Below, piece after piece: positions 35,509-44,164 of a DNA stretch of 64,000 bases (its first letter is position 1; every line of letters begins with the position of its first letter). The notes beneath the pieces are model-generated. The model made no database searches, was not told the origin of the DNA, and was given only the letters and a program-made list of their open reading frames with translations. Where the stretch lies: NCBI RefSeq assembly GCF_009604405.1, contig NZ_WEGK01000004.1, forward strand, positions 124,001-188,000. Direction: 5' to 3'. This DNA is from Nocardia macrotermitis. GTDB lineage: Bacteria; Actinomycetota; Actinomycetes; Mycobacteriales; Mycobacteriaceae. The translations under genes and the position numbers were made by a program.

Positions 35509-36960
35509 CTAGGGCAGCGCGATGTACTTGGTCGACAGGTACTCCTCGATCCCCTCGGTGCCGCCCTCGCGACCGAAGCCCGAGGCTTTGACGCCGCCGA
35601 AGGGCGCGGCCGGATCGGAGATGACGCCGCGGTTGATGCCGACCATGCCGCTCTCCAGGCCCTCGGCGACCCGCAGCGCCCGATCCAGATCCCGCGTGTA
35701 GACGTAGGCGACCAGACCGTATTCGGTGTTGTTGGCGGCGGCCAGACCCTGCTCCTCGGTATCGAAGCCGACGATCGGCGCGACCGGGCCGAACACCTCC
35801 TCGCTCAGGATCCGGGCGTCGGTGGGCACATCGCTCAGCACCGTGGCGGGATAGAAGTAACCGGGGCCGCCGGGAGCCTTGCCGCCGGTGCGCACCTGCG
35901 CGCCCTTCGTCACCGCGTCGTCGACCAGTTCACTGACCGTGTCGAGTTGTTCGGCGTTGATCAGCGGGCCCAGGGTGGTCTCCGGATCCGCGCCGGGACC
36001 GAGCTTGCTCCCCTGCACCGCCGCGACGAACTTCTCGGTGAACTCCGCGATCACCGAGTTGTGCACGTGCAGGCGGTTGGCCGCGGTGCACGCCTCGCCG
36101 CCGTTGCGGAATTTGGCCAGCATCGCGCCCGCGACGGCCGCATCGACATCGGCGTCGTCGAACACCACGAAGGGCGCGTTCCCGCCGAGTTCCATCGAGG
36201 TGCGCAGCAGGCCGTGCGCGGAGGACTCCACCAGTTTCTTGCCGACCTCGGTCGAACCGGTGAAGGTGAGTTTGCGCAGCCGCGGATCGTTGATCAACGG
36301 GGCGGTCACCGCGCCCGAACGACGGCTGGTGATCACCGAGAGCACACCGTCGGGCAGGCCCGCGTCGCGACACAGCTCGGCGAGCAGCAGCATGGTCAGC
36401 GGGGTGGCCGAGGCCGGTTTGACGATCATCGTGCAGCCCGCCGCGAGCGCGGGGCCGATCTTGCGAGTTCCCATGGCCAGCGGGAAGTTCCACGGCGTGA
36501 TCGCCAGGCACGGCCCGACCGGCTGCTTGTGCACCATGATGCGGCCGGTGCCGGTCGGCGCGGTCTGATAGCGGCCGTGGATGCGCACGGCCTCCTCGCT
36601 GAACCAGCGGAAGAACTCCGCGCCGTAGCGCACCTCGTTGCGGCTCTCGGGCAGCGCCTTACCCATTTCCAGGGTCATCAGCAGCGCGAAATCCTCGGTG
36701 CGCTCGATGATCCGCTCGTAGACTGCGCGCAGGATCTCCCCGCGCTGCCGGGCCGGGGTCGCGGCCCACTCGGCCTGCACCGCGACCGCGGCGTCGAGGG
36801 CGCGCATCGCGTCCTCGGGGGATGCGTCGGCCACCTCGACGAGGGTTTCGCCGGTCGCCGGATTCTCGACCGGGAAGGTGGCACCGCCGGTGGCGTCCAC
36901 CGGGCCACCGATCCAGAGCTGTGTGGGGACGGATGCGAGAAGTTCACGTTCGGACACCAT
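35509..36960 (-). CDS. Succinate-semialdehyde dehydrogenase (GabD-like)
   Basis: The 483-residue aldehyde dehydrogenase has TPWNFPLAMGTRKIGPALAA, FTGSTEVGKKLVESSAHGL, the general-base Glu in MELGGNAPFVVFDDADVD, the nucleophile in NGGEACTAANR and EEVFGPVAPIVGF. The GVISDPAAPFGGVKASGFGR and GIEEYLSTKYIAL ends are typical of NAD(P)+ succinate-semialdehyde dehydrogenases, which would feed succinate to the TCA cycle. Substrate is inferred; a related glutarate-semialdehyde enzyme is possible. Single-gene unit by its spacing. Confidence 0.88.
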   Translation of the reverse strand: MVSERELLASVPTQLWIGGPVDATGGATFPVENPATGETLVEVADASPEDAMRALDAAVAVQAEWAATPARQRGEILRAVYERIIERTEDFALLMTLEMGKALPESRNEVRYGAEFFRWFSEEAVRIHGRYQTAPTGTGRIMVHKQPVGPCLAITPWNFPLAMGTRKIGPALAAGCTMIVKPASATPLTMLLLAELCRDAGLPDGVLSVITSRRSGAVTAPLINDPRLRKLTFTGSTEVGKKLVESSAHGLLRTSMELGGNAPFVVFDDADVDAAVAGAMLAKFRNGGEACTAANRLHVHNSVIAEFTEKFVAAVQGSKLGPGADPETTLGPLINAEQLDTVSELVDDAVTKGAQVRTGGKAPGGPGYFYPATVLSDVPTDARILSEEVFGPVAPIVGFDTEEQGLAAANNTEYGLVAYVYTRDLDRALRVAEGLESGMVGINRGVISDPAAPFGGVKASGFGREGGTEGIEEYLSTKYIALP

Positions 36961-37116
36961 GCGACCAGCCTATGCCCGGGTGTCCAGCCGTCCGGCGGAG
37001 TTCGGGGACCTCGCCGCAACGGCCCGTCCGGGCGCCCTCGGCCCTGCGGACCGGCCGGGATCGTGTTCTCATGTCATGAGATACCGAACGAAAATATTTG
37101 AGGAGAAGATCCCACA

Positions 37117-37410
37117 GTGAAGAAATCGGCTGCCATCGCGGTCATGTCCCTCGCCATCGCCGCCTTCTCGGCGGGTGTGGGTGACGCCGCCACCGTCGCC
37201 GGCATCGACCTCGGGCCCATCCCCAGCGGAAGCGGCCAGGGGAACCAGACCCCGCCGGACAGCAGCACCCCGCCCGCGCCGCCGAACGGTCAGCACGTCG
37301 GCGGCGACTGCCGGGCCGGTGGAAACAAGCCGGGGCACTGGAACTGGGTCCACCTGGACGGCAGTGCCGCCGAGCACTACGGCACGCACTGGATGTGGGT
37401 CTGCCAGTAG
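37117..37410 (+). CDS. Small secreted hypothetical protein
   Basis: The 97-residue precursor has a signal peptide ([23 protein letters not shown]) and a mature part of ~73 residues: a Pro/Ser/Gln spacer, then a compact aromatic C-terminus with [18 protein letters not shown] and HWMWVCQ. The two cysteines (about residues 63 and 96) could pair. GTG start with GAGGAGAAG 12 bases before. Probably exported and cell-wall associated; family not recognised. Confidence 0.75.
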   Translation: MKKSAAIAVMSLAIAAFSAGVGDAATVAGIDLGPIPSGSGQGNQTPPDSSTPPAPPNGQHVGGDCRAGGNKPGHWNWVHLDGSAAEHYGTHWMWVCQ

Positions 37411-37426
37411 GCCCCGGCGATCGTCT

Positions 37427-37452
37427 CGGCCGCGGCGGGCCCGCCGCGGCCG
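37427..37452. terminator. 26-bp perfect GC palindrome, possible terminator
   Basis: A perfect palindrome of 26 bases centred on GGGCCC, 16 bases after the secreted protein and 55 before pgi. A terminator is the simplest reading, though there is no loop or T tract. Confidence 0.5.
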
Positions 37453-37507
37453 GGGACATCGGTCCGATGGTCGACGCCGTCTCGGCGCTGACGGTAATGT
37501 CGGTGCG

Positions 37508-39145
37508 GTGAGCAGCGACATCACCGCGACGGCGGCCTGGCGGAAACTGCGGGATCACCACTCGGCGATCGCCGACCGGAACCTGCGTGAACTCTTCGCC
37601 GAGGATCCCGAGCGCGGGCGCGAGCTGATCGTGCAGAGCGCGGATCTGCGCATCGACTACAGCAAGCATCGCGTGACTCGCGAAACCTTGGATCTGCTGG
37701 TCGAATTGGCCGAGACCGCCGGGGTGGCCGAGCGCCGGGACGCGATGTTCCGCGGGGAGCACATCAACACCTCCGAGGATCGCGCGGTGGAGCACATCGC
37801 GTTGCGGGTGCTGCCAGGGACGTCGCTGGAGGTCGACGGCGAGGACGCGGGCGCGCAGGTGCACGAAGTGCTCAGTGCCATGGGCGATTTCACCGATTCG
37901 CTGCGTTCGGGGCAGTGGCGCGGGGCGACCGGCGAGCGCATCACCACGGTGGTGAACATCGGTATCGGCGGGTCGGATCTCGGGCCGGTGATGGTGTATC
38001 AGGCGCTGCGGCACTACGTCGACGCCGGGATCTCGGCGCGTTTCGTGTCCAATGTGGATCCGGCCGATCTGACCGCGAAACTCGACGGCCTCGATCCGGC
38101 CTCGACGCTGTTCATCATTGCCTCCAAGACGTTTTCGACGCTCGAGACGCTCACCAACGCGACCGCGGCGCGGCGCTGGCTGGTGGACGCGCTCGGCGAG
38201 GACGCGGTCGCCAAACACTTCGTGGCCGTGTCCACCAATGCCGAGCGGGTGGCGGCGTTCGGTATCGACACCGCGAACATGTTCGGCTTCTGGGACTGGG
38301 TCGGCGGGCGGTACTCGGTGGATTCGGCGATCGGGCTGTCGGTGATGGCGACGATCGGGCGCGAGCGTTTCGGGGAGTTCCTGGCCGGAATGCACAGTGT
38401 CGATGAGCATTTCGCGCGGACGCCGCTGCACGAGAACGCGCCGGTGCTGCTCGGGCTGCTCGGCGTCTGGTACTCGAATTTCTTCGGCGCGCAGTCGCGG
38501 GCGGTGCTGCCGTACTCGAACGATCTGGCCCGGTTCCCGGCGTATCTACAGCAGTTGACGATGGAGTCGAACGGCAAATCCGTTCGCGCGGACGGTTCTC
38601 CGGTCACCACCTCCACCGGGGAGATCTTCTGGGGTGAGCCCGGGACGAACGGGCAACACGCGTTCTATCAGCTGCTGCATCAGGGCACCCGGTTGATTCC
38701 GGCCGATTTCATCGGATTCGCCCGTCCCACCGACGATCTGCCGACCCGCGACGGCACCGGCAGCATGCACGACATCCTGATGAGCAACCTGTTCGCGCAG
38801 ACCAAGGTGCTCGCGTTCGGCAAGACCGCCGCGGAGATCACCGCCGAGGGCACCGACCCGAAGGTGGTGCCGCACAAAGTGATGCCCGGTAACCGGCCCA
38901 CCACCGCCATCCTCGCGCCCGAGCTGACCCCCTCGGTTCTCGGGCAGCTCATCGCGCTCTACGAACATCAGGTTTTCGTGGAGGGCACCATCTGGGGTAT
39001 CGACAGCTTCGACCAGTGGGGTGTGGAACTCGGCAAGCAGCAGGCTCTGGAGCTCGCTCCGCTGCTCACCTCCGCCGAAGATCCTGCGCCGCAAGGGGAT
39101 TCGTCCACCGACGCGCTCATCGGGTGGTACCGCGACCACCGCTGA
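37508..39145 (+). CDS. pgi: Glucose-6-phosphate isomerase
   Basis: The 545-residue enzyme interconverts glucose-6-P and fructose-6-P. Signature segments are [106 protein letters not shown] and the C-terminal [22 protein letters not shown] 37508 ([20 protein letters not shown]) fits the family; the frame upstream is not homologous. Confidence 0.97.
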   Translation: MSSDITATAAWRKLRDHHSAIADRNLRELFAEDPERGRELIVQSADLRIDYSKHRVTRETLDLLVELAETAGVAERRDAMFRGEHINTSEDRAVEHIALRVLPGTSLEVDGEDAGAQVHEVLSAMGDFTDSLRSGQWRGATGERITTVVNIGIGGSDLGPVMVYQALRHYVDAGISARFVSNVDPADLTAKLDGLDPASTLFIIASKTFSTLETLTNATAARRWLVDALGEDAVAKHFVAVSTNAERVAAFGIDTANMFGFWDWVGGRYSVDSAIGLSVMATIGRERFGEFLAGMHSVDEHFARTPLHENAPVLLGLLGVWYSNFFGAQSRAVLPYSNDLARFPAYLQQLTMESNGKSVRADGSPVTTSTGEIFWGEPGTNGQHAFYQLLHQGTRLIPADFIGFARPTDDLPTRDGTGSMHDILMSNLFAQTKVLAFGKTAAEITAEGTDPKVVPHKVMPGNRPTTAILAPELTPSVLGQLIALYEHQVFVEGTIWGIDSFDQWGVELGKQQALELAPLLTSAEDPAPQGDSSTDALIGWYRDHR

Positions 39146-39147
39146 GG

Positions 39148-40527
39148 TCAGTGTGGGAGCAGGTTGCCCAGGGCTTCGTCGAGGGTTGGGTAGCGGAAGC
39201 GGAAACCGGTGTGCGGGAGGACTTCCGAGGTGGCGTGGCGGCCGGTGAGGCCCAGGGCCGGGTCGGTGCGGAGGAAGATCGCGCCGATCTGCAGCAGGGG
39301 TGCGGGGGTCGGGGGTGCCGGTGGGCGGTGCAGGTGGCGGCGTAGGACGGTCATCAAGTCGCGGTTGCGGACCGGGTAATCCGTTGCGGCGACGAGGATT
39401 CCGTCGGGGAAGTGGACCTCGGGGTCCAGGCCGAGGGCGGCGCGGATCAGGGCCAGCCAGTCCTCGACGTGGATCCAGCTGAACCACTGGTTGCCGGAGC
39501 CGACGCGGCCACCGAGACCGGCGCGGGTCAGGTCGCACAGGCGTTGCAGGGCGGGGGAATCCGAGTCCAGCACGATCGAGGTGCGCAGGATGGTGTGGTG
39601 TGCGGTGTTCGCGCCCTCGAAAGCCTGCTCCCACGGTTGGGCGACGCCGGTCATCTGCGGTAGGCCCCGGGGTAGCGGAGTCGTTTCGGTGCAATGCATT
39701 TCACCGGCGTCGGACCAGATCGCCGTGGTGCTCGCCTGGATCCAGTGCTCGATCGGGCGGTCCAGTGTTTTCGAGGCGGCGACCAGGGCCGCGGTGGGAT
39801 CCACTCGGCTGCGGCGCAATTCGATGACGTTGGCCGCGGTGGGGCGGCAGTCGACCAGCTTGCCGGCCAGGTTGATCAAGGCGGTGGGGCCCGGATTACG
39901 CAGTGCAGCAACCCAATCCCCGACGCTGCGGCCGTCCCATTCGACCTGTTCGAAGGGGAGTTCGGGATCGCGGCGGCGGGTCAGGATGCGTACCCGCAGC
40001 CCGCGACAGGTCAGATCGGCGGCGATATTGCGGCCCAGCGCCCCGCTGCCACCGGCGATGACGACGGTCGGGGCCTGATCGTCCGGGGTGATTCCGGCGA
40101 GCCGGGCCAAGCGCGCGAAACCGACCCGGGCGTGGGCCTGCAACCGGCCGCCGACGACGGACCAGAAGATCGGTGCCGAGACGCCGTCGAGGGTGAGTCG
40201 CTGGGCGAGTTCGGTGCCGCCGGGGCAGGGTGTCAGCGTCCAGGAGATTCGCATCGCACCGGCCGGTTCGGGCTGCTGCACGACCAGTTCCCGGGCGGGG
40301 ACGAAACTCGTGATCGTGAACGGCTGCGCCAGCCTGCCGTGCACGGCCCTGCTCACTGTGCCGCCGGGCAGATAATCGCCCTGTACTCCCACCCCGGGCG
40401 CGTCCCGCAGCCGCACCGAGGCGACGGCGGGGTTCCATTCCGGCCAGCGAACCGGGTCCGCCAGCACCGCCCACAACCGTTCCGGCGGCAGCGCGATGAA
40501 TTGTGTGTACGCCGTTGTACGTGACAT
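39148..40527 (-). CDS. SRPBCC domain fused to TIGR01777-type NAD-dependent epimerase
   Basis: Residues 1-145 form an SRPBCC/polyketide-cyclase-like ligand pocket (TAYTQFIALPPERLWAVLAD, RISWTLTPCPGGTELAQRLT). From about 150 comes an SDR Rossmann domain (TVVIAGGSGALGRNIAADLT), HWIQASTTAIWSD, and the TIGR01777 C-terminal block TSEVLPHTGFRFRYPTLDEA. The fusion is seen in actinobacterial SulA/YfcH-like epimerases; the substrate is unknown. It converges with pgi (two bases between stops). Confidence 0.88.
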   Translation of the reverse strand: MSRTTAYTQFIALPPERLWAVLADPVRWPEWNPAVASVRLRDAPGVGVQGDYLPGGTVSRAVHGRLAQPFTITSFVPARELVVQQPEPAGAMRISWTLTPCPGGTELAQRLTLDGVSAPIFWSVVGGRLQAHARVGFARLARLAGITPDDQAPTVVIAGGSGALGRNIAADLTCRGLRVRILTRRRDPELPFEQVEWDGRSVGDWVAALRNPGPTALINLAGKLVDCRPTAANVIELRRSRVDPTAALVAASKTLDRPIEHWIQASTTAIWSDAGEMHCTETTPLPRGLPQMTGVAQPWEQAFEGANTAHHTILRTSIVLDSDSPALQRLCDLTRAGLGGRVGSGNQWFSWIHVEDWLALIRAALGLDPEVHFPDGILVAATDYPVRNRDLMTVLRRHLHRPPAPPTPAPLLQIGAIFLRTDPALGLTGRHATSEVLPHTGFRFRYPTLDEALGNLLPH

Positions 40528-40620
40528 ACCTCTGACGCTAATCCTCCTGGTACAGGCCAGGAAGCGTGTCGCTGCTCACGTGTGGGCGGGCGGTGCCGAT
40601 TCGCCGGTTACGCTGCCCGT

Positions 40621-40812
40621 ATGACCGATTCGGCGCTCCCGAAGGGGATCGGCGCGCCCGCGACCCGGGCCCTGACCGCGGCCGGGTATTCCGGCCTGGA
40701 GCAATTGGCCGGGGTGCCTGCGGCGGAGTTGCTCGCGTTGCACGGGGTGGGGCCCAAGGCCGTGCGGATACTGTCCGAGGCGTTGGGTGAGCTGGGGCTT
40801 TCGCTCGGCTGA
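40621..40812 (+). CDS. Small helix-hairpin-helix protein
   Basis: The 63-residue protein contains two HhH-like repeats (PKGIGAPATRALTAAGYSGL and LAGVPAAELLALHGVGPKAV), the fold that contacts DNA backbone in repair proteins. No enzymatic domain is attached. TACGCT lies six bases before ATG 40621, so it is probably leaderless. It converges with the AidB-like gene. Confidence 0.8.
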   Translation: MTDSALPKGIGAPATRALTAAGYSGLEQLAGVPAAELLALHGVGPKAVRILSEALGELGLSLG

Positions 40813-40834
40813 ACCCGGGGCGGGCGGAACCGTG

Positions 40835-42457
40835 TCAGTCCACGTAGGCCCGCTCCAGGATGGCGGTGGTGTCGACGCCGGTGGGCAGGGTGCCGAAGGC
40901 GATACCCCAGTCGCCGCCGAATCTGCTGGCGCAGAACGCATCCGCGATGGCGGCGTGACCGTGTCGGACCAGTTGCGCGCCCTGTAGGACCAGCGCCATC
41001 AGTTCCACGACGCGGCGGGCGCGGTATTCGATGTCGCCGAAGTCGGTGAGCTCCTTGCCGATTCGGTCGATCGCGTCGTCGAGGTGGTGGTTCACGCCGC
41101 GGGCGAGGGAGACCTCGTTGAAGTACGCCTCCACGCTCTCGGGCTGACGACCCATGGCGCGCAACGCATCCAGCGCCGCGACATTGCCCGACCCCTCCCA
41201 GATGGACATCAGCGGGGATTCGCGGAACAGCCGCGGCATACCCGAATCCTCCACATATCCGTTGCCGCCCAGGCATTCCAGCGCTTCGGCGGCGTGCGCG
41301 GGGGCACGCTTGCACACCCAGTACTTGGTGACCGCCAGGGCGATCCGGCGCAGCGCCGCCTCGGCCGGATCGCTCGCGGCGCGGTCGGTGGCTCCTGCCA
41401 GGCGCATCATCACGGTGGTGGCCGCATCGGATTCGATCACCAGATCGGCCAGCACGTTGCGCATGGCGGGTTGATCGATCAGCTTGGCCCCGAACACCTC
41501 TCGGTGCCGGGCGTGGTGCACGGCCTGGACGAGTCCGGCGCGCATGCCGGTGGCCGAACCGATCACACAGTCCAGGCGGGTCATGTTGACCATCTCGATG
41601 ATGGTCTTGACGCCCGCGCCCTCGAGGCCGACGAGCCAGCCGACGGCATCCTCGTATTCGATCTCCGAGGAGGCGTTGGACTTGTTGCCGAGTTTGTCCT
41701 TGAGGCGTTGCAGACGAAGGGAATTGCGGCTGCCGTCGGGCAGCACCCGGGGCAGCAGGAAGCAGGACAGGCCGCCGGGGGCCTGCGCGAGGGTGAGGAA
41801 CATGTCCGACATCGGCGCGGAGGTGAACCACTTGTGCCCGACGATGCGGTAGGTGCCGTCGGATTGCGGTGTGGCCGTGGTGGTGTTCGCGCGGACGTCC
41901 GAGCCGCCCTGCTTCTCCGTCATCGACATGCCCGCGATCAGACCGGCCTTGGCGGAGGGCTCGCGTAGGCCGAAATCGTAAGTGCGCGAACCCAACAGCG
42001 GTTCGTACCGGGCGGACAGCTCCGGATTGTGGCGCAGGGCGGGCACGATCGCGTAGGTCATGGAGATCGGGCACATATGACCGGCGTCGGCCGCGCCCCA
42101 GGTGTAGAACTTGGCGGCGCGGGCGGTGTGCGCGCCCGGGCGCTCGTCCAGCCAGGGGGAGCCGTGCAGGCCGTGCGTCACCGCGACGTCCATCAGCCGA
42201 TGCCAGTACGGATGGAATTCGACCTCGTCGATCCGATTGCCGTAGCGGTCGTGGGTGTGCAGCACCGGCGGGTACTCGTTGGCGACCCGGCCCCACTCCT
42301 GGGCCTCTAATCCGCCTGCGAGCGCGCCCAATTCACGCACCTCGGCTTCCGCCCAGCCCGCCCCCTCCCGGTGCAGGCCCTCGAGCAGCGCGGGATTGCG
42401 CGAGTTGTCGAACGGGACGATCGGGGGAACCTGGTTGAAGACCTCGTGGGTGGGCAT
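40835..42457 (-). CDS. AidB-like acyl-CoA dehydrogenase family protein
   Basis: The 540-residue flavoprotein has the AidB-type N-terminal extension (EVFNQVPPIVPFDNSRNPAL), GMSMTEKQGGSDVRANTTTA (FAD site), HKWFTSAPMSDMFLTLAQAP, and ECLGGNGYVEDSGMPRLFRE with LMSIWEGSGNVAALD. AidB in E. coli belongs to the adaptive alkylation response and binds DNA; the enzymatic activity is uncertain. No ada or alkA is nearby. The TetR gene lies upstream on the same strand with a nine-base gap, so both may share a transcript. Confidence 0.87.
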   Translation of the reverse strand: MPTHEVFNQVPPIVPFDNSRNPALLEGLHREGAGWAEAEVRELGALAGGLEAQEWGRVANEYPPVLHTHDRYGNRIDEVEFHPYWHRLMDVAVTHGLHGSPWLDERPGAHTARAAKFYTWGAADAGHMCPISMTYAIVPALRHNPELSARYEPLLGSRTYDFGLREPSAKAGLIAGMSMTEKQGGSDVRANTTTATPQSDGTYRIVGHKWFTSAPMSDMFLTLAQAPGGLSCFLLPRVLPDGSRNSLRLQRLKDKLGNKSNASSEIEYEDAVGWLVGLEGAGVKTIIEMVNMTRLDCVIGSATGMRAGLVQAVHHARHREVFGAKLIDQPAMRNVLADLVIESDAATTVMMRLAGATDRAASDPAEAALRRIALAVTKYWVCKRAPAHAAEALECLGGNGYVEDSGMPRLFRESPLMSIWEGSGNVAALDALRAMGRQPESVEAYFNEVSLARGVNHHLDDAIDRIGKELTDFGDIEYRARRVVELMALVLQGAQLVRHGHAAIADAFCASRFGGDWGIAFGTLPTGVDTTAILERAYVD

Positions 42458-42466
42458 GCGGAACTC

Positions 42467-43129
42467 CTATTCGGGCGATGCCGGGCTGTGATTGTCGCGG
42501 GGTTGCGCGATGCCGGGCGGGCGGGCATCGCCGATGTCGTGAAATCCCAAGGCGCGCAGGGCGAAAGCGACCAGTTCAGGGATCACCGATTCGCTCTGGC
42601 GGGCGTGCGCGAGCGGGCCGACCAGCACCTCGCCGATGGCGCCGACCAGGGCGGCGGCGCTGATCCGGGGGTCCTGGGGTGGTAGCTGCCCGTCGGCCAC
42701 GCCCTCGGCGACGGCCGTCTCGTAGATCTCGGCGAACGCGCGGCGGAAACGCAACCGCTCGGCGTCGACGGCGGTATCCACCGGTTCGGCGAGCAGGACG
42801 TACGCGAGTTTCGGATTCTTCAGCGCGCGTCCGGCGAAGGTCTCCACGGAGGCGGTGACGCGCTCGACCACACCACCCGAACCGCCCGCCTGCGCGACGG
42901 CGGCCACCTCCCGCGTGACGACCTCGCGGAATACCGCGGTGACCAGCTCGGCCTTACCGCTGTAGTGCTTGTACACCGTGCCCGTGGCCACTCCGGCCTC
43001 GGCCGCGACCGCCGCCATCGACAGCCCGGCGAAACCCTCCCGCGAGAGCACCCGGGTGGCGGCGTGCACGATCACGCCCGCCTGCTTGTCGAGACGGGCC
43101 TGCACGGCAGGGGTTCTGCGATAGGCCAC
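42467..43129 (-). CDS. TetR-family transcriptional regulator
   Basis: The ~220-residue regulator has a TetR DNA-binding domain (GVIVHAATRVLSREGFAGLS, MAAVAAEAGVATGTVYKHYS) and a C-terminal ligand domain. GTG 43129 is chosen since a strong palindrome (43131-43159) sits just upstream; ATG 43153 would place the start codon inside it. It stands upstream of the AidB-like gene and divergent from the enoyl-CoA hydratase, which may be its targets. Confidence 0.88.
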   Translation of the reverse strand: MAYRRTPAVQARLDKQAGVIVHAATRVLSREGFAGLSMAAVAAEAGVATGTVYKHYSGKAELVTAVFREVVTREVAAVAQAGGSGGVVERVTASVETFAGRALKNPKLAYVLLAEPVDTAVDAERLRFRRAFAEIYETAVAEGVADGQLPPQDPRISAAALVGAIGEVLVGPLAHARQSESVIPELVAFALRALGFHDIGDARPPGIAQPRDNHSPASPE

Positions 43130-43130
43130 A

Positions 43131-43159
43131 CAAGAAGTGAAGCACGAATTCATTTCTTG
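43131..43159. promoter_or_regulatory. Probable TetR operator
   Basis: CAAGAAGTGAA-N7-TTCATTTCTTG, 10 of 11 arm bases complementary. It is immediately upstream of the TetR start, and TTGACG on the plus strand overlaps its right end, so one site could control both directions. Confidence 0.7.
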
Positions 43160-43226
43160 ACGCAAGGCCCTGGCGGGGACGTATCGTCGGGTGAGACAGT
43201 CGGCGCTACGGCAGCAAGGAGCGGAC

Positions 43227-43349
43227 ATGACGGTGCTCGCGCACGAACCCGTGGCACCGGGACATCCTGCGAGGCCGCGTGCGCATTCGCGAACAGACCA
43301 TCACCGCAGAGCGCACAGTGAGCCGCGTGTCAGCAAGGAGCAGAAGTGA
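43227..43349 (+). CDS. Candidate small basic peptide coupled to the enoyl-CoA hydratase
   Basis: A 40-residue frame starts six bases after AAGGAG and ends in GTGA, overlapping the next gene's GTG. The product is Arg/His-rich (RPRAHSRTDHHRRAHSEPR) with no recognisable motif. It could be a translational coupler or the eroded start of another gene. Only the signals, not the protein, support it. Confidence 0.35.
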   Translation: MTVLAHEPVAPGHPARPRAHSRTDHHRRAHSEPRVSKEQK

Positions 43350-44113
43350 GTGTTCGCATCGAACGTAACGGGCCGGTGTTCACGGTCGTTCTGGATCGGC
43401 CGGAGGCGCGGAATGCGGTCGACGGGCCGACTGCGGACGCGTTGGCGGACGCGTTCCGGGAGTTCGAGGCCGATCCGGCGGCCGCGGTGGCGGTGCTGTG
43501 GGGTGCGGGTGGAACCTTTTGCGCCGGAGCCGATCTCAAGGGTTTGGGCACCGAGCGTTCCAATCGCGTCGAGGCGGAGGGTGACGGGCCGATGGGGCCG
43601 ACCCGGATGCGGTTGTCCAAGCCGGTGATCGCCGCGATCTCGGGGTATGCGGTGGCCGGCGGGCTGGAGCTGGCGCTGTGGTGTGATCTGCGGGTTGCCG
43701 AGCAGGACAGTACATTCGGCGTTTTCTGCCGTCGCTGGGGTGTGCCGCTCATCGACGGCGGGACGGTTCGGTTGCCGCGCATCGTGGGCGAGGGTCGCGC
43801 GATGGACATGATCCTCACCGGACGTGCCGTCGGTGCCACCGAGGCATTGCAGATGGGGCTGGCGAACCGTGTCGTACCCAACGGTGAATCACGCGCTGCC
43901 GCAGAGGATCTCGCGCGCGAACTGGCCGCACTCCCGCAGACCTGCCTGCGCTCGGACCGGATGTCGGCACTCGAGCAGCACGGTATGGACGAGCCCGCGG
44001 CCATCGCCAACGAGCTCCGCCACGGCATGGACGCGCTGTCCGATGCCGACGGCGCGCTCGCGGGCGCACAGCGTTTCGCCTCCGGCGCGGGCCGCCACGG
44101 CAGTACCGCCTGA
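43346..44113 (+). CDS. Enoyl-CoA hydratase/isomerase (crotonase family)
   Basis: The 255-residue product has the crotonase fold: FTVVLDRPEARNAVDGPTAD, the oxyanion-hole VLWGAGGTFCAGADLKGLG, then ISGYAVAGGLELALWCDLRV and WGVPLIDGGTVRLPRIVG. The first catalytic Glu is present as GG(L)E-LAL; the second is replaced by Asp/Gly in PLIDGGT, so the exact reaction is uncertain. GTG start with AAGGAGCAGAA upstream. Fatty-acid or related acyl-CoA metabolism is likely. Confidence 0.88.
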   Translation: MSVRIERNGPVFTVVLDRPEARNAVDGPTADALADAFREFEADPAAAVAVLWGAGGTFCAGADLKGLGTERSNRVEAEGDGPMGPTRMRLSKPVIAAISGYAVAGGLELALWCDLRVAEQDSTFGVFCRRWGVPLIDGGTVRLPRIVGEGRAMDMILTGRAVGATEALQMGLANRVVPNGESRAAAEDLARELAALPQTCLRSDRMSALEQHGMDEPAAIANELRHGMDALSDADGALAGAQRFASGAGRHGSTA

Positions 44114-44164
44114 TCCCGGCAAACCCCCTGAACACGCGATGTGCGGCGATGGCACGATGACAGG

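Noticed and set aside
37427..37452. Operator site for pgi
   Set aside because: A GC-only perfect palindrome directly after a stop codon is more simply a terminator.
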